A DNA stretch of 64,000 bases from the NCBI RefSeq assembly GCF_000001735.4, contig NC_003076.8, forward strand, positions 14,759,835 to 14,823,834. The letters run 5' to 3'. The notes below the pieces were generated by a model. That model saw nothing but the letters and a program-made list of their open reading frames with translations, was not told where the DNA came from and did no database searches. Made by a program: the position numbers and the translations under genes. Below are positions 13,002 through 25,700 of this stretch, piece after piece. Each line of letters begins with the position of its first letter. Within the stretch, counting starts at the first letter, position 1. This DNA is from Arabidopsis thaliana. Taxonomy: Eukaryota > Streptophyta > Magnoliopsida > Brassicales > Brassicaceae.

Positions 13002-16000
13002 TTACTCGCACTTGATTGAGCGGTAAATGTGACGAACAAAGAGAAGGGAAGCACAGAATCCGATTGTCCCGAGCATGAGGAAGAATCCGTAGCAGATGCA
13101 AGCCATGTAGCCAAAGAAGAAGGAAGTCTGCATGAACCCTGACATATCTGATCGTGCATAGTAGTAATACAAGCAGTAGGCATATATGAATAAGCCCGTT
13201 GATCCACCGCATAGCAATGATCTTTGCATGCAGAAGATAAAAAAAAGTCAGATTAACAATTTATAGACACACTCAAACATGGGATTCTCTTCTAGGCTAA
13301 AGCATTGATGAATCGCAATTATGCAACAAACAACGGACAAGTATATATTCCCTGAACCAGATGAATAATGGAACCAGAAGTTAAGGAAAGAGAAATGAAA
13401 ACATTACCTCCACCACCACTCATGGTCTTCAGCAGCAAGTTGGAAGTACGTTAATGCAACCGTGATAAAAGCAGTGACTATAACGAGAATAAGGAAGACG
13501 ATAGACAGAATACTATAGATGGTGTATATTCTGTGACCCCAAACACTGGCAAATATGTAGTAAAGCTCGATGTAAATGGCACTGAACGGTAAAAAACCAG
13601 CCATAGCCATCTGCGGAAGTGTTCTCCGGTACCAACGCATTGGTGGGATCTCTCTTGGATATTTTGTGGTACGACAAGGAGCTTGAAACTCGGATTTTCT
13701 GTTCTTCCCAGCAATACCTCCTAATATTAACAATGGTGAAGTAACCAGAGCCCATATAAGGAAAATAACCACAATTGTCCCAAATGGCAACGCTGCAGTG
13801 GCTTGGTAAGCAATCGCAACAGTATTAAGGAAGGAGAACGTGATCAAAAGAGGTCCACAGAAGAGGCTTCCAGTCAGTATAACATTCCTAACCTGTCAAG
13901 ACAATCAATGAACGTCTTTCTTAATCAGTTTACTGAAATTGTAAAACTGTTCATTCAATTTGTAGAACTCCATTCATCTGGCATCAAAACCTTTTAGGCC
14001 AATATGAAAAACAGAAAAATATAAAATATATGAACCAATTGCAAATGAGAACAAGATGCACGAGATAAGCCATAGCTTTTCCTCAAACTGCTAAAATAAA
14101 TGTCCAGAACTGTAAGCCAAAACCCATCATGCAAAAAGAAGTAGAAAACTCAAAAATCTAATAATCTCGTATGGCATATAAGGTCAGAACACAACTATAT
14201 ACATATAGTACATAACTATGATACACACATATTTTTCCATATGAAACAAAGGTAGTAAGTTTGATCAAAAACAGAGGTAGCAAAGGAACAAAACCATGTT
14301 GGTGTTCAATGCTAAACCCAATTGACTGCAGTACTGTTTGTCTACTTTTCACCAAGTATCACTTAAGAGCTTTACACAGCCACTTTTATCAGATGTGCAG
14401 AAACTATACCAGCTGATTTCACTAAATGCTACCATGGTGGAAGACGTTTGACTGAATACTTAGATATGAATTTAAAAAACAATCCTAAGACAAACAATAA
14501 CCTATAAAATGGCATCCATGCTTACCCAGTTAGTTCCTTCTAGCTGGCAATAGAAAGAAGCAGCAGTATATCCGGCAATCCCTGAAGTAAGAGCATATAT
14601 GACCACTAATGCAGTAAACAATGCTCCACGGTTGTAGGGATAAAAGACACCGACTAATGCAAGCATGAAGATGAAAACAGCTCTGCATACAAATAAAAAA
14701 ACGTGTTACCAAGTGAAAACAGCATGCCAGGAAGAGCACCAAGAGTCGACAACTCTATGTGAAAACGTACAGTGTAAACAATTGTGTGCCAGAACCAAGG
14801 GCTGCAGCCAGCAGGGATTTGTGTTTGGGGAACCTAAATACATCACCATGGATCAATTTCCACCCAGTCTCTTCTTGGTCATCAACTGCCTCTTCATCAT
14901 GTGCATACCTACGAAGTAAAAAAGCTACTAGATATATTTAAAGTCACAAATTCAATAATGCTACGCACTCTAGCTAATATCTTACTTGACAAAATCATTC
15001 TTCAAGACTCGCATGAGAATCGTCGCAAGGAAACCAGTCAAGAGAAGAACTGTGACACATGAATTAATGATGGAGAACCAGTGGATTTCCAAGTGATGTG
15101 GCATTGATGAAGCCAGTGAGTATTTCTCCATCCTCTTCTCGAATGGAATTTCAGTTTCCTTCCATCGAACTGTGTATGTGAAATCCACTTGGACTTCCTT
15201 GTCCTCAGTCAAGTCCACAAGGAAATTCTGGTCTGTCCTCACGATAATTTCGATAACACGGTCCTTATTATAGAAAATCTCAAACTGCAGATGATTGAAG
15301 AGATAATATTTATACTCAGATGGGTCAGTCTTTCCCTCCTTGACAACTTTTCCAAGGAATCCCCAAATGGGCAAGTCATCATAATACATCTGAAAGTAAT
15401 AATCTTTCGCAATCACATCACGAAACTTAGCAACGTCTTCTCTACTCAACCTCTTTCTACATGCAACTTCAGAGTTCTTCTCACCCAAAAACTCAAGTTT
15501 GTAAGGTGCACTGACTAATCGATCTCCATTAAGAACTTCCCCTAGAGCCTCCTTCTTCTCCTTAACAGGAGCTGTAAAGAATATCCCTCAGCCACATAAA
15601 CTTACAAAAAAATCACCTATGAAACTAAGCAATTTAACCATCCATACATACCTGATGAACAGAACGGAAGATCAAAGTATCGATATGTTTCACTGCAACA
15701 CACAAAAAAAAAAAAACAGTTCGCTCAAACTAAAACATCAGAGTTCGTAATTCTCGAAAATCGGATTTCTTCACTTAAATATCCAATCATTTGTTCAATT
15801 CATGCTTCTTGTTTAAACAATTTGACCATGGATCAAAGATGATCTCCATAAGAAGCTTAAAACTACACTAACCACCAATGACATTCACTAATTAGACCTA
15901 CAAATTTGTCATTCCAATTCTCACTATCCAATAATTACGAATCAGAGCTCGAGAATGTTATTATTAAGGAAATCAAATTCAAAATTCGAATCAGAAACAC

Positions 16001-16259
16001 GAAAAGCGAAGAGATCTCCATGCAATTGAAATCAAAATCAGAAAAAAAAAACGTGAAATAACTGAAAATCGAAAGCTCAGATCTGAATAGATAAGCGGAC
16101 AGACCTGGGATTATGAAACGGTCCGACTTTGTTAGCGTAAAGAGGAACATCATCACCGACCTTGTAACGGTGATCGGAGCCGTCGGAGATAACCGGAGAA
16201 ACGCCGTAGAGGAAGAGGAACACCAGAAGAAGCGACGTCATCGAAGGAAGAAGTACCAT
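13002..16259 (-). CDS. Nine-span endomembrane protein 70 / TM9SF family
   Basis: Seven exons in transcript order: 16105-16259, 15652-15692, 14986-15571, 14771-14908, 14526-14682, 13408-13892 and 13002-13221; 1782 nt, 593 aa, the usual TM9SF size. Residues 1-25 are a signal peptide (LLLVFLFLYGVSPVIS), followed by a lumenal N-terminal domain starting around YKVGDDVPLYANKVGP. The first membrane span is at about 233-254, and the remaining spans fill the C-terminal half. The C-terminus is RSIKCE, which fits the Kx(D/E) Golgi-retention signal known for plant EMP proteins. Family role: Golgi/endosomal sorting of membrane proteins. The upstream 5' UTR is GA-rich. From memory this is AT5G37310; I do not assign a TMN number. 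Confidence 0.95.
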
Positions 16260-16639
16260 TAGAAATTAGAGAGAAAGAGAGAGAGAGAGGTTTAAGCGGT
16301 TGGGTCGATGAAGATGATGAAGATCAAATTCATGATTATGAGTGAGTGATGAGAGACTGATTTTTGTTCTCCGCAATGCAAGTCATGTCAATTTTACTTT
16401 TTGTTAACGAAACCACTTTTTGTCACTTTTTCATTTTCCCAAGTTTTATTTATATATTTTGTTTTGAATTATCAATAGTAAATTTTTTTTTATTTTTTTT
16501 TGGTTAAATTGATTTATGTATAATCGATAATGATATTTTAACTATCTCACATTAGGTGTTGGGATTAGAGGAAACTAGGAGTAAAGTACACTGCAATCTT
16601 TTTGGTTTTTGTAGACATGTAAATTGCTTCAAAGAGAAG

Positions 16640-16870
16640 TGTAGGAGGAACTGACTGGAGGCAGCGGACAAAGCGGTATAATTTATCTGCGGTTTAGTCC
16701 ATCTCATTTTTGGGCGGATAATAAACCGCTGCGGACCAAATTTATTTGTATGTAAAAACCGCTGCGGTTTTTTCTATTTTTTTTGGTCCGGACCACTGCG
16801 GACTATAATTGATGAATGGTAAATAAAAAACGGTCTGATCCGTTGACGTTTTGTCCGCCCCAACCGCCGT
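16640..16870. repeat. CCGCnGCGG-rich patch, hAT-like remnant
   Basis: Repeated short words CCGCTGCGG, ACTGCGGAC, TCTGCGGT and GCGGTAT, in both orientations, stand out from AT-rich surroundings. The patch ends near TTTGTCCGCCCCAACCGCC. Subterminal clusters of such words occur in plant hAT elements. No clean inverted termini or 8-bp target duplication were found, so the class is a guess. Confidence 0.35.
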
Positions 16871-17339
16871 AACCATTCAAACCCTTTGTTAAACGATTAG
16901 TTTTTTATCAAACGTTTAAAGGATTTCTGCAACTCCATTTTAAGTCTCTTTTTATTTTGCCGTTTTAAATTTATTATTTATTGCAAATTCTCTGTTTTAA
17001 GTCTAGTTTAGTTTGTAATCAAATAAGAGTTTTACATAGAGTTCTTTTTATGCTCAACTAAAAATTGGTTATGAATTTACAACAAAACTAATATTTCGTT
17101 GTTAACCCGCTTGTAAATTATGTTACTCCATAGATGTCACGTTATTTTTACCGGTTTTATAATTCATCTCAATTTATGACTAAACCCATTAGTTTGTTTT
17201 AACTTTTATCAAATGCTAGATAATTTACCCGTGCGTATTATATACATCTCTTGTTGATAATATTTAGTAGGTATTATACACTTGTGTTTGATTTGATCTA
17301 GAAGCAAAAAATTAAACATAATTGAAATTTTTGTGTGGA

Positions 17340-17600
17340 TATCAAAATGAGGGAAAATGGAGAACATTTTTGAATGAATGTTCCAATTTGGCAAGTTGGA
17401 GATCGTATGTGCATATATTTTTCTCCTCTAGAGACGTTTGGAACAACATTTGGCATGTCAAACCCCTTGTGTCATGGTATCCTTTGGGTTGGCACAACCG
17501 CACAAGGCTGCGATTCCAAAACACTCTTTTCACGTTGGACAGAAAAGATTGTTCCGAGACGTTGTCCACATAAAAGACAATACATAATGTGTTTTATTTC
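17340..17600 (+). pseudogene. Possible LINE zf-RVT domain fragment
   Basis: One frame reads PHKAAIPKHSFHV, close to the (G/A)AxPKHxF core of the zinc-binding domain found downstream of reverse transcriptase in plant LINE elements (zf-RVT). Stops interrupt the frame upstream, and no adjoining reverse transcriptase is visible. Short and weak; treat as a probable relic. Confidence 0.35.
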
Positions 17601-18096
17601 ATAAATTAAGCGGCAAGTAAGTAAACGATGTAAAAGCAATAAGAGGAAAGTATTATGCATTAGGGTTCTTCGTAGTCATGAATTGTATAAGCATGTAGAA
17701 AATCATTTGTCTCTTGGTTATTTTTTATTTGAACAATCCAAACTTTTGATTTTTTTTAAAACCTTTATGGAGTAATCTCTTTCGTTTGCTTCATCTCCCA
17801 ATTTAATAAAAGTCATTGGGAAAGCACAAAGTTTCGCGTGGTTTGATGTTTTGAATATTCACGTTCAGTTAAAATAAGATTATACACGAAACCTCTTCGT
17901 ATTCCCTACCCCATATATAGTCCATAGGCATATTATGTAATGGTTATATCCTCGAGACTTGTAACTCTAATTATCCATCTACAGGGAAGCTCAAAAGATT
18001 AAGTCTTTATGTACCACTGGGATTTTTGTGGAGTTTGTTTTTTATCCTGCACTCATTTTCTCTCATCTTTCGTGAATTATTTCTCCAGAATCTCTA

Positions 18097-19718
18097 ATGG
18101 ATCAAGGATCAGGGAAAACAATGATCAGTGTTCTTCTTGTACATCATGTGGACAAGAAAAACGTTGTCTGGATTCAATCTGGTAGTGACTTCGTTGATTT
18201 GTTCTATAGTTTTCTTACCATGCCTTTGGGAACAATTGTGAGATTGCTTGAGCATCACGGAAGATTAAAAGAAAAGGTCAGCATAGGTTGTTTCAACAAC
18301 CTTTATAAAAGTCTTGTAGACATGAGCATCGATAATTTCAGGAACGAAGCTTGTAAGCAGATGCTGGTTTACCCGAAGAGCGTGAAGGAACGTCAATGCA
18401 GAATGCTGAAGATTAACATAGACGACACAGAAGAAACCAAGTACTTTATGTGTCCAAAGTCTTTGCAAAGCCCATCATGCAGAGAGTTTTTTAGTAACTT
18501 CAATACTTCAAGATGTAGGTGTGGAAACTTGATGAACAAAGAGAGTTCGTCACCAGAAGGAGAAGAATCTGTAAGCAGATTGGGAGGTAGTTGTGATGAT
18601 GATGGAGTCTTTGTCCATGGTGATGGAAATATGGCATTTATGTTGAGTGATGATTTGACAATCGAGAATTTTTCTTGGGATCTTCCCCGGAAACGTGTCA
18701 AGGATTTAGGTTGCGTTAACGTGTTCGATAAGTTAGGGGAGGGTGAACCAGAAGTTGGCTTCCGAGAGGTACTTTTATCGTGTTGTTCTCTTAGTTTTTT
18801 TTTTGGTTTAATAGAATGAAACTTTTTGACTTGTGCAATCTCAATGTATAGGCAATGACTTTGCTACGATCCTTATTCACATCAGAAACTCCATTGACAG
18901 CAACATTCTTCCCCTTTCATAGTTCGCCATATCCTTCTAAGAGAGCATATAAGGCATCGAGTCCATGCGATTCGGTTTTAGGCCAAGTATTGTCTTTCAA
19001 AGTGTATTTGAGTAAGGAGGACAACAAGAAGGTTATTTACGCTGAATGTGGTGAAGGCTTTATTGATCTTCTTTGCATGTTTCTTGTTCTTCCTCTTGGG
19101 TATATATGTCAGATCTCTAGTAGGGATGGTGATGATGATGATGGTCTGGGGTGTATCGGTAACTTGTTCAGAAGCTTCAAAGGCTTAAGTGGTGACGAAA
19201 TAACCATTCCTTGGTATTACAATTGTAGAAAGAATCTTCTTGGCATCACGGTCCAAAAGCCGCCGAGTTTGTTCAATTGCATTTCTTATTTGGAAGATAA
19301 TGGTATGGCTGGAGATTGCGAGGATAGTAGGCTCAAGAAAGTAAGACCAATGGATCCAAAAGCTGAGATCAGTGGCCAATCAAGAAGTAGTAGTGGTGGG
19401 TTTGTGAAGAGTAACAAGAAGTTTCTTGTGACAGATGATCTTATAATCACTCCACTGAATTCAGATCTTACTATGAGGGAGCTAAAGAAACTGAAGATAA
19501 GTTTCGATGAAGTCAACATCAAAGAGATAACTATCGGTAAAACAGAGGTATGCATAAATATTTAGTCTTTTCTTGTCCCATAAGTTACTACAAGATATGG
19601 CTAACTCATTGTCTCTATCTAAATACAGGCTACCAATTTATTGAAAGCTTCCTTTGTGACATCCTTTGCATTAACCAATGGTCTCTCGGACTTGCTGTCG
19701 AAGAAGCTGGAAGGGTAA
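18097..19718 (+). CDS. DUF674 family protein
   Basis: Three exons: 18097-18768, 18852-19547 and 19629-19718; 1458 nt, 485 aa. Two homologous halves are visible. The first begins ISVLLVHHVDKKNVVW followed by FVDLFYSFLTMPLGTIVRLL; the second begins FKVYLSKEDNKKVIYAECG followed by FIDLLCMFLVLPLGYI. Each half then has a cysteine-containing region (RCRCGN; YYNCRKN) and an (L/V)(S/T)DDL(T/I)I segment (MLSDDLTIENF; LVTDDLIITPL). The C-terminus continues in the short last exon (ATNLLKASFVTSFALTNGL). DUF674 is a plant-specific family, often tandemly duplicated, without an established function. There is no transit peptide or membrane segment. From memory this is AT5G37320. Expression is not assured, but the frame is intact. 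Confidence 0.88.
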
Positions 19719-22157
19719 ACTCAACAATTCTATTGGCAAGAATTCTTAGCTTTTGGAAAACTTGTCTCCGTTGTCACTTTCATCTACCTTATGTGTGTTT
19801 CTCTAAAGTTTCAGGCTTGTTTTTGTTACTTGGCTTCAGTTTTTGAGAATTGAATAATTTAATGATCATCATCATTCATCATCAAATATGAGTTCGGCGT
19901 TTGCAAAGGATAGCTTAATTGAGAAGTTTTTCCAAGAAATAAGTAGTGTGGGCATATTAACCGAACCAAACCAAACAAAACTCAAACCGATCCAAACCGA
20001 ACCAAAATCTACACACAACCCATTTCAGTTTGGTTTGGTTTGAAATCGAACCAAACCAATAACCCGAACTGTTTTCCAATTTCTAATTAATTTACTGAAA
20101 TAATAATAATACGTCTCTAAATTCTAAATCCATGCTTCCTACTCTTTTTAATATTACTATTTAGTATAAATTAAGTTTACTTAATTATTTTAGTTTCAAA
20201 ATATTTAATTCTAAGCTACAATTTTACAAGCTATAAAAAATAAAACTTGCTTGATATAAAATGTTAGTAACACAATTCCACTTTCTAGCTTTATATAAAT
20301 TAATTAAATATGACTATTGTTGGTAAAACAAATTATAATAGTCCAATCCGAATTGAAACCAAACCGAACCAAAACTAAACTGAAATACACCTAACCAAAC
20401 CGAACCAAAGACTTCGGTTCGAGTTTGGCTACAACTTTCATAAACCCAAACTAAATAGACCAAACCGAACCCAAACCAAATCTAAAAATAAACCGAAATG
20501 TCCACCTCTCAAATAACAAACACATTAACTAACTTATAATTGAACAAGAATTAAGATTGATTCACTTAAATTCAAACATGTATTCAACCTTATTTTCCAA
20601 GGCCTAAAATCCCCAAAAATCCTTGATTTTTAGATTTTGCTCAAACCCCTAAAAAGATTCTAAAATCCTATAATTCAAACATGTCTTCAACTTTGATTTC
20701 CAAGACCTAAAACCCCCTAAAAGCCTTAAAATCCTTGATGACTTCGATTTTGATTATCTGTTTCTACTGACCCTTGATTTTTACCTATAATCTCTACGTG
20801 GGCTATTTGCCGAAGATTACTCCTCATTCTCCCCCATACGCAAAACCACAAGTGGGTTTCTATCCACGTTATTAAAGACCTTTCATTTCTTACCAAATAA
20901 CCCACTAATATTGATGTGTGTGTGATGTTCCATGTCAATCTTTTATCTTTAAAGATCACACGTTTGCTGTAAGTGGACAACGATCGCCTGTAGTATTTTA
21001 GGATCGAACTCCACACAGAGAGAAATAGTTTAAACGAATCTGTAATAAGAGAGTAAAGCTAGGGAAAATCAATAAAAAAGGGTTTGCTGTTGGTGTCACG
21101 ATTGCAAAATAAAGTAAATAGCAAGTAAGACAAGAGTTGGGCTTTCAAGGGATCAAGACTCGGACATGCGAAACACTAATGATCGACTAACCCTAGGCTA
21201 TAGGTGAAAGTCGGCTAAAATCCTTATACTCCGTTATTCAACTTTCGTAGGCAAAGACGTATATATCAAACAAATAAGATCAAGTTCGATTCTACAACGA
21301 AACACATAAAATAATGTGTAATATGTGCAACATATCTTATATCAACGCGTAATCATTATTACGATCCAACAGAAAGACACGCCTAAAAATTCACAATTTG
21401 GTCAAATGCTTTTAGTTTAAAAAGTCAGAAAATCAGCATATTTAAAGCATTTTAGGTTTTTGGAGAAAAATATTGGATTACAACACTATATTGATATCTC
21501 AAAGTAAAAAACATGAGCGTTAGATCTGGATTAAAATAGCATTATAATGTTATGCATGGACATGAACAATAAGGATCAAATTCTTTTGGTATTGGATGTA
21601 TAATATCGTTTAGTAACATTAATTTTTTTTATCAAAACATTATATTAGGTCATGATACTATCATCTGATATTTTCATATATTAAGACAATATAATATTTA
21701 TATTATTACAATATTACATAAAAATTATTTTTAAATTTTAGTCATTTAACATTATAGCCACTATTAACAGTTTTAACATTTTTATTATTTCTTACCAAGA
21801 CAAAAGTCAATACTACACTTAACTAATTCAATTCATATATAGTATTATTGTAGACAAAATTTCAAAATATAATTCAATAAAATTATCTACTTATTCATAT
21901 TTAAGAACACATTGTTCAATAAAATAAAATAACTAAAATAGTATATGATACCAATAAACCCACATAACTTGTAGGTCGATTTCTAGTAACTAGTAATTAA
22001 CCGGTTCGACCACATATAGTGGATGTACTAATGCTTTGCAAATCAAAGTACCAACCAAATCATACATTCAAACAAAAGAAAAGATAAACCAAAATAGAAA
22101 AGAGTAAAATATGGTGATGAAGTGGCCAGGAAGAGATAGTTAAGTCTACTCAATGCC
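19719..22157. other. Repeat-derived intergenic DNA
   Basis: Contains the AACCGAACC-rich patches (listed separately), a stretch at 20750-21280 that resembles noncoding DNA of plant LTR retrotransposons (phrase GATCGAACTCCACACAGAG near 21002), and AT-rich DNA. No reading frame with conserved residues. Confidence 0.4.
19965..20500. repeat. Two patches of AACCGAACC/AACCAAACC words
   Basis: Patches at about 19965-20070 and 20335-20500 are built from AAACCGAACCAAA-type words; about 260 bp of AT-rich DNA separates them. In the first patch TTGGTTTGGTT and AACCAAACCAA (20032-20059) form an 11-bp inverted repeat with a short loop. Confidence 0.6.
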
Positions 22158-22373
22158 TCAAGCAAACTTGTAGGCTCCTCCACGAGCAATCTCTACGTTA
22201 ATGATCTGACCATCAAATTCAGCACTATTCAGTTCCATTACTTAGTCAAGCATGTTTTCTTCACTAATAAAGGTCAAAAATGCGTAATTGTATGAGAGGT
22301 TACTAACTACTTTGACTTGCACAATAGGACCGTAGCAGCGGAAGATATTCCCCATATAGACAGCGTCCATCAT
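22158..22373 (-). pseudogene. RRM-domain pseudogene fragment
   Basis: The minus-strand frame from an ATG at 22371-22373 reads an RNA-recognition-motif core: IFRCYGPIVQVKVV (helix 1/strand 2), then YNYAFLTF in the RNP1 position, then LNSAEFDGQIINVEIARGG (helix 2/strand 4). One in-frame TAA follows ENMLD, and the frame closes with TGA at 22158-22160. The first strand (RNP2) is missing. It looks like a decayed copy of part of a plant RRM gene; the parent is not recognised. Confidence 0.7.
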
Positions 22374-22398
22374 ATCGAGAACAAGTTGAATGTGGATT

Positions 22399-22532
22399 AT
22401 CTCCAAACTATATAACTGTTGTAGTTAATTATATTGTACTGAACTTGCGCCTTCAAAATATTCATGTTGATTTTCTGTTGATTTCTTATTATTTACAATT
22501 ATTATTTTACTGCAAAATCATGATCATAATAA
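22399..22532 (+). repeat. 134-bp direct repeat, left copy
   Basis: Begins ATCTCCAAACTATATAACTG and ends near CATGATCATAATAA. Nearly the same 134 bp recurs at 26565-26698 in the same orientation, bracketing the DUF1985 relic. It lies next to the RRM pseudogene. Confidence 0.85.
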
Positions 22533-23099
22533 TTAGGATAGAACATAATTGTATGTTTATTTCTATAATATAACACATCTTTTTTTTTATTACTCACATG
22601 TTTTCAGTACTTGTGTAACTTGTGTAACTACACTTAACACCCTTGATTAGTTTTAACTAAATATTATTTTTAATTCATTTTTAATTAAAAATTAAATAAA
22701 AAAACACTGATTATACATATCATCAATCTATATCATTAACATAATCCACGTCATTACTCATCTGAAACCGCATAACGTTACGGTTTCATTTCTTTTGCCA
22801 TTTTATTGTTCATTAGCGGAAAAAAAAATTGTCGCTTTCTTTCTCTATCTCTCTTGACGAAACAACTCGTTACCCTAACTCCTTCGCCGTTTTCTCTTTT
22901 TTCGTTTGTTCCGGCCGAAATTCTTACGTCGGAGTCGCATTTCTGGTATCGTGAAGTCACATCCCTGTCGCAGTCGCATTTGAACTGAACTTCTCTAAGT
23001 TCCGGTGAGTATATTTCCGGTAAGTAAGAATCCGACATCTAAGTTCAATCGCAAGTGATTCGCGTCACTGAAATAGTTTTTCGATGCTTAATGATGGTT

Positions 23100-23600
23100 T
23101 TTAACGATGCTTAAAGCTGGTTTTTAACGTCGTCGTTGATTGACATATGGTGGCCGATTTGTTAGCTCTATTTGATTTGATGGCTGAGTTACTTTTTGTT
23201 TGCCGACTGATTTATGATTTATCAATTCATCTGTGTCTGAGTTTGTTATATGCTGTGATTGAGTTATGGTTTAACCTTACATCTGTGGCTGAGTTTCTGT
23301 TATATGATGGCTGAGTTTGTATGTTATGGCTGAGTTTCTGTTATGATATGGCTGAGTTTGGTTTATGTTTTGACTGAGTTGTTGTTATGTTATGGTTTGA
23401 CTGAGTTTCTGTTACGATATGACTGAGTTAGATTTATGTTATGGCTGAGTTATGTTATGTGTGGCTGAGATAGGTTTATGTTATGACTGAGTTATGTTAT
23501 CTATGGCTGAGTTAGGTTTATGTTTTGCCTGAGTTATGATGAGTTTGTTTTATGTTATGGCTGAGTTATTGAATGCTTACGGCTGATTTATGGTTTATCA
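23100..23600 (+). repeat. GGCTGAGTTATG word-repeat array, leader/intron 1
   Basis: At least fifteen degenerate copies of a GGCTGAGTT word, spaced by TATGTTATG or similar, run up to the acceptor of the DUF1985 exon. The same words recur in the following noncoding stretches of this relic (24480-24800 and 25510-25700). Confidence 0.8.
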
Positions 23601-24479
23601 GATGTCTGAAGACCAAGCAAGGGATTACCCTCCAAGTCTTTACCCAGAGGGGGATTCTAATCTGGAGGGTAAAGCCACTAATCACAACATAAAGCTGGGA
23701 GATTTCCCTGCAATTAGAGAATCAATAGGAAAAGATATATGGGAAGAACTGAAAGAGACACCGCTTGGGTTAATTGCTAAGCTTGTTGATAGTCATTTTG
23801 TATGGTTTGGTAAGACTGTACATTATCTACTATGCAGACAATTGAGAATACGCAAGAAGGAGCTTTGGTGTATCGTGGCTGGTCAACCCATCCAGTTTGG
23901 ATTGAACAAATTTCGATATATCATGGGTTTAAACACAGATCAACTGCCTACAGAAAAGTTTGAGCGTGAAGCGGACTACAAAGCATTCTTCAGGGAATTT
24001 CGTGTGCCAACCGGTGAAGGACCTAAGTTAGAAGAACTTAGGGAAGGCTTAGTAATGTGCAGAGCTTGGCCTCCTGAAAAACGTAGATGGTTTGGGTTAT
24101 TGACTCTTCTATCCATTGGAATTTATGGCTTGCATCCTAACTCTAGGATACCATTTGAGAGCGCCAGAAGAGTTTTCGATGACGAAGCCATGAAGACTTA
24201 TCCATGGGGTCGGGCAGCATTTGAAGCCCTCGTCGTTTCTATAAAGTTGTTGAGGCCTATAGGCAAGACGTACACCGTCAATGGTATGGCTTTCGTGTTG
24301 CAGGCTTGGGCGTATGATTCAATCATCATCATCGGCGAGCGTTTTGGGAACGTAGTTAAAGCGGATGAGATTCTGTGCTTAGATGGGGTGGCAACAGTAC
24401 CCGTGCAACAATAGAATCAGCCATTGCTGAAGATATCAAAGCGAATGGTGGTGAGGTACGGTTTTGGCTCTGTTATGAT

Positions 24480-24800
24480 AGTTATTGACTAAGTTATGTT
24501 CTGTTTTTTATCAAATATTTATGTTACGGCTGAGTTGTGCTCTCTTATCACTGAGTTAATGTTCTGTTTTTTTTGTCAAGTATGTTATGTGACGGCTGAG
24601 TTATGATCTGTGAACGCTGAGTTATGTTCTCTTTTTTGGCAAATATGTTATGTGACAGCTGAGTTATGTTCTGTAATAGCTGAGTTATGTTATGTGACGG
24701 CTGAGTTATATTCTGTAATGGCTGAGTTATATGATGTGACGCTTGAGTTATACTATGGCTGAGTTAAACATACTGATGGGTTTTATTATCTCTTGTGTTG
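24480..24800 (+). repeat. GGCTGAGTTATG word-repeat array, intron 2
   Basis: Second array of CTGAGTTATGTT-type words, filling the space between two DUF1985 exons and ending just before the acceptor at 24801-24803. Confidence 0.8.
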
Positions 24801-24996
24801 TAGCTGCGTGTGCGTAAAATGGTTCTAAAGGCTTAGTTAAGCGAGCTGTTCCATTCTTGGCCAGACCAATTAGCAGACCCAGCACTCGATCACTTGATCG
24901 AAGACATACACGAGCTTAAGCTTGTTAAAGGTTATTGGGATGTGAAAACGAGTGAGAAGAAGAAGAAACTCGTAAAAGATAATGATGCAGATGTGT

Positions 24997-25060
24997 CTGA
25001 ATCTCCCGCAAAGAAGCAGAAAGTCTCTCTGAATCTCCCGCAAAGAAGCAGAAAGTCTCT
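24997..25060 (+). repeat. 32-bp exact tandem duplication in the DUF1985 exon
   Basis: Units 24997-25028 and 25029-25060 are identical and begin CTGAATCTCCCGCAAAG. As 32 is not a multiple of three, the duplication shifts the frame. Exact identity suggests a recent event. Confidence 0.92.
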
Positions 25061-25509
25061 CGTGAGAAAGATGCCCAAAAGAAGAAGAAGAATAAGAAGA
25101 AGGAAGTAGCTGTCGAATCTGATGAGGACGAGGACGAGCAGGATGTTCGGGGAGAACAGCAGTCGCTCGTGGATGTGGTGTCCAACTTGATCTCTCCCTT
25201 AAGCTCAAGGTTTGACACCGTTGATAATAGCATCAAAGTAATGTCCTCCCGTTTGGAGGTGATTGGAGTTCAAGTAGAATCGAGGATTGATGCAAAGTTT
25301 GAAAGAAGGTTTGCATCTATTGAGAACGAGGTCAAACACATGAAAGAGCATCTGAAGGGCATAGCTGACGCATAATTAAACTCTAGTTTAATTAGAGATA
25401 TGTTTTTAACCAAAGGGCGGCAAGGCTACCTTAAACCCCAAACTCAACAGACACCAGAAGGTTCAAGGAAACCTACAAATAACCAATCTGTTACTAGTCC
25501 TCCTCCAGT

Positions 25510-25700
25510 AAGCTAATGGCTGAGTTATTACTTTGATTTAGTTACGACTGACTTATCTTCATATTATACAACTGAGTTATAACTTTTATTTAGTTATGAC
25601 TGCGTGATCTGCATATTATACGACTGAGTTATACCTTTTATTTAGTTATTGTTGAGTTATATATATACATAGGCCTGAGTTTTCGTTATTTAACGCCTGC
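25510..25700 (+). repeat. CTGAGTTAT word-repeat array, third stretch
   Basis: Shorter, more degenerate array of (G/A)CTGAGTTAT words spaced by TTTTATTTAGTTA, between the coiled-coil exon and the lysine-rich remnants. Confidence 0.65.

Larger units (their letters stand above)
16380..18096. other. Intergenic DNA with TE remnants before the DUF674 gene
   Basis: Contains the CCGC/GCGG-rich patch and the LINE-like fragment listed separately. A TATA-like CCATATATAG near 17910 and a CT-rich leader precede the DUF674 start. Nothing else is recognised. Confidence 0.4.

Noticed and set aside
15189..15518. 109-codon frame antisense to the TM9SF gene
   Set aside because: Shadow of exon 3 of the minus-strand gene.
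20726..21016. 96-codon minus-strand frame in the LTR-like stretch
   Set aside because: No retroelement protein motif; probably noncoding DNA of a decayed element.
23100..23600. CRISPR-like array
   Set aside because: The words are degenerate and irregularly spaced, and this is plant nuclear DNA; it is an intronic word repeat.
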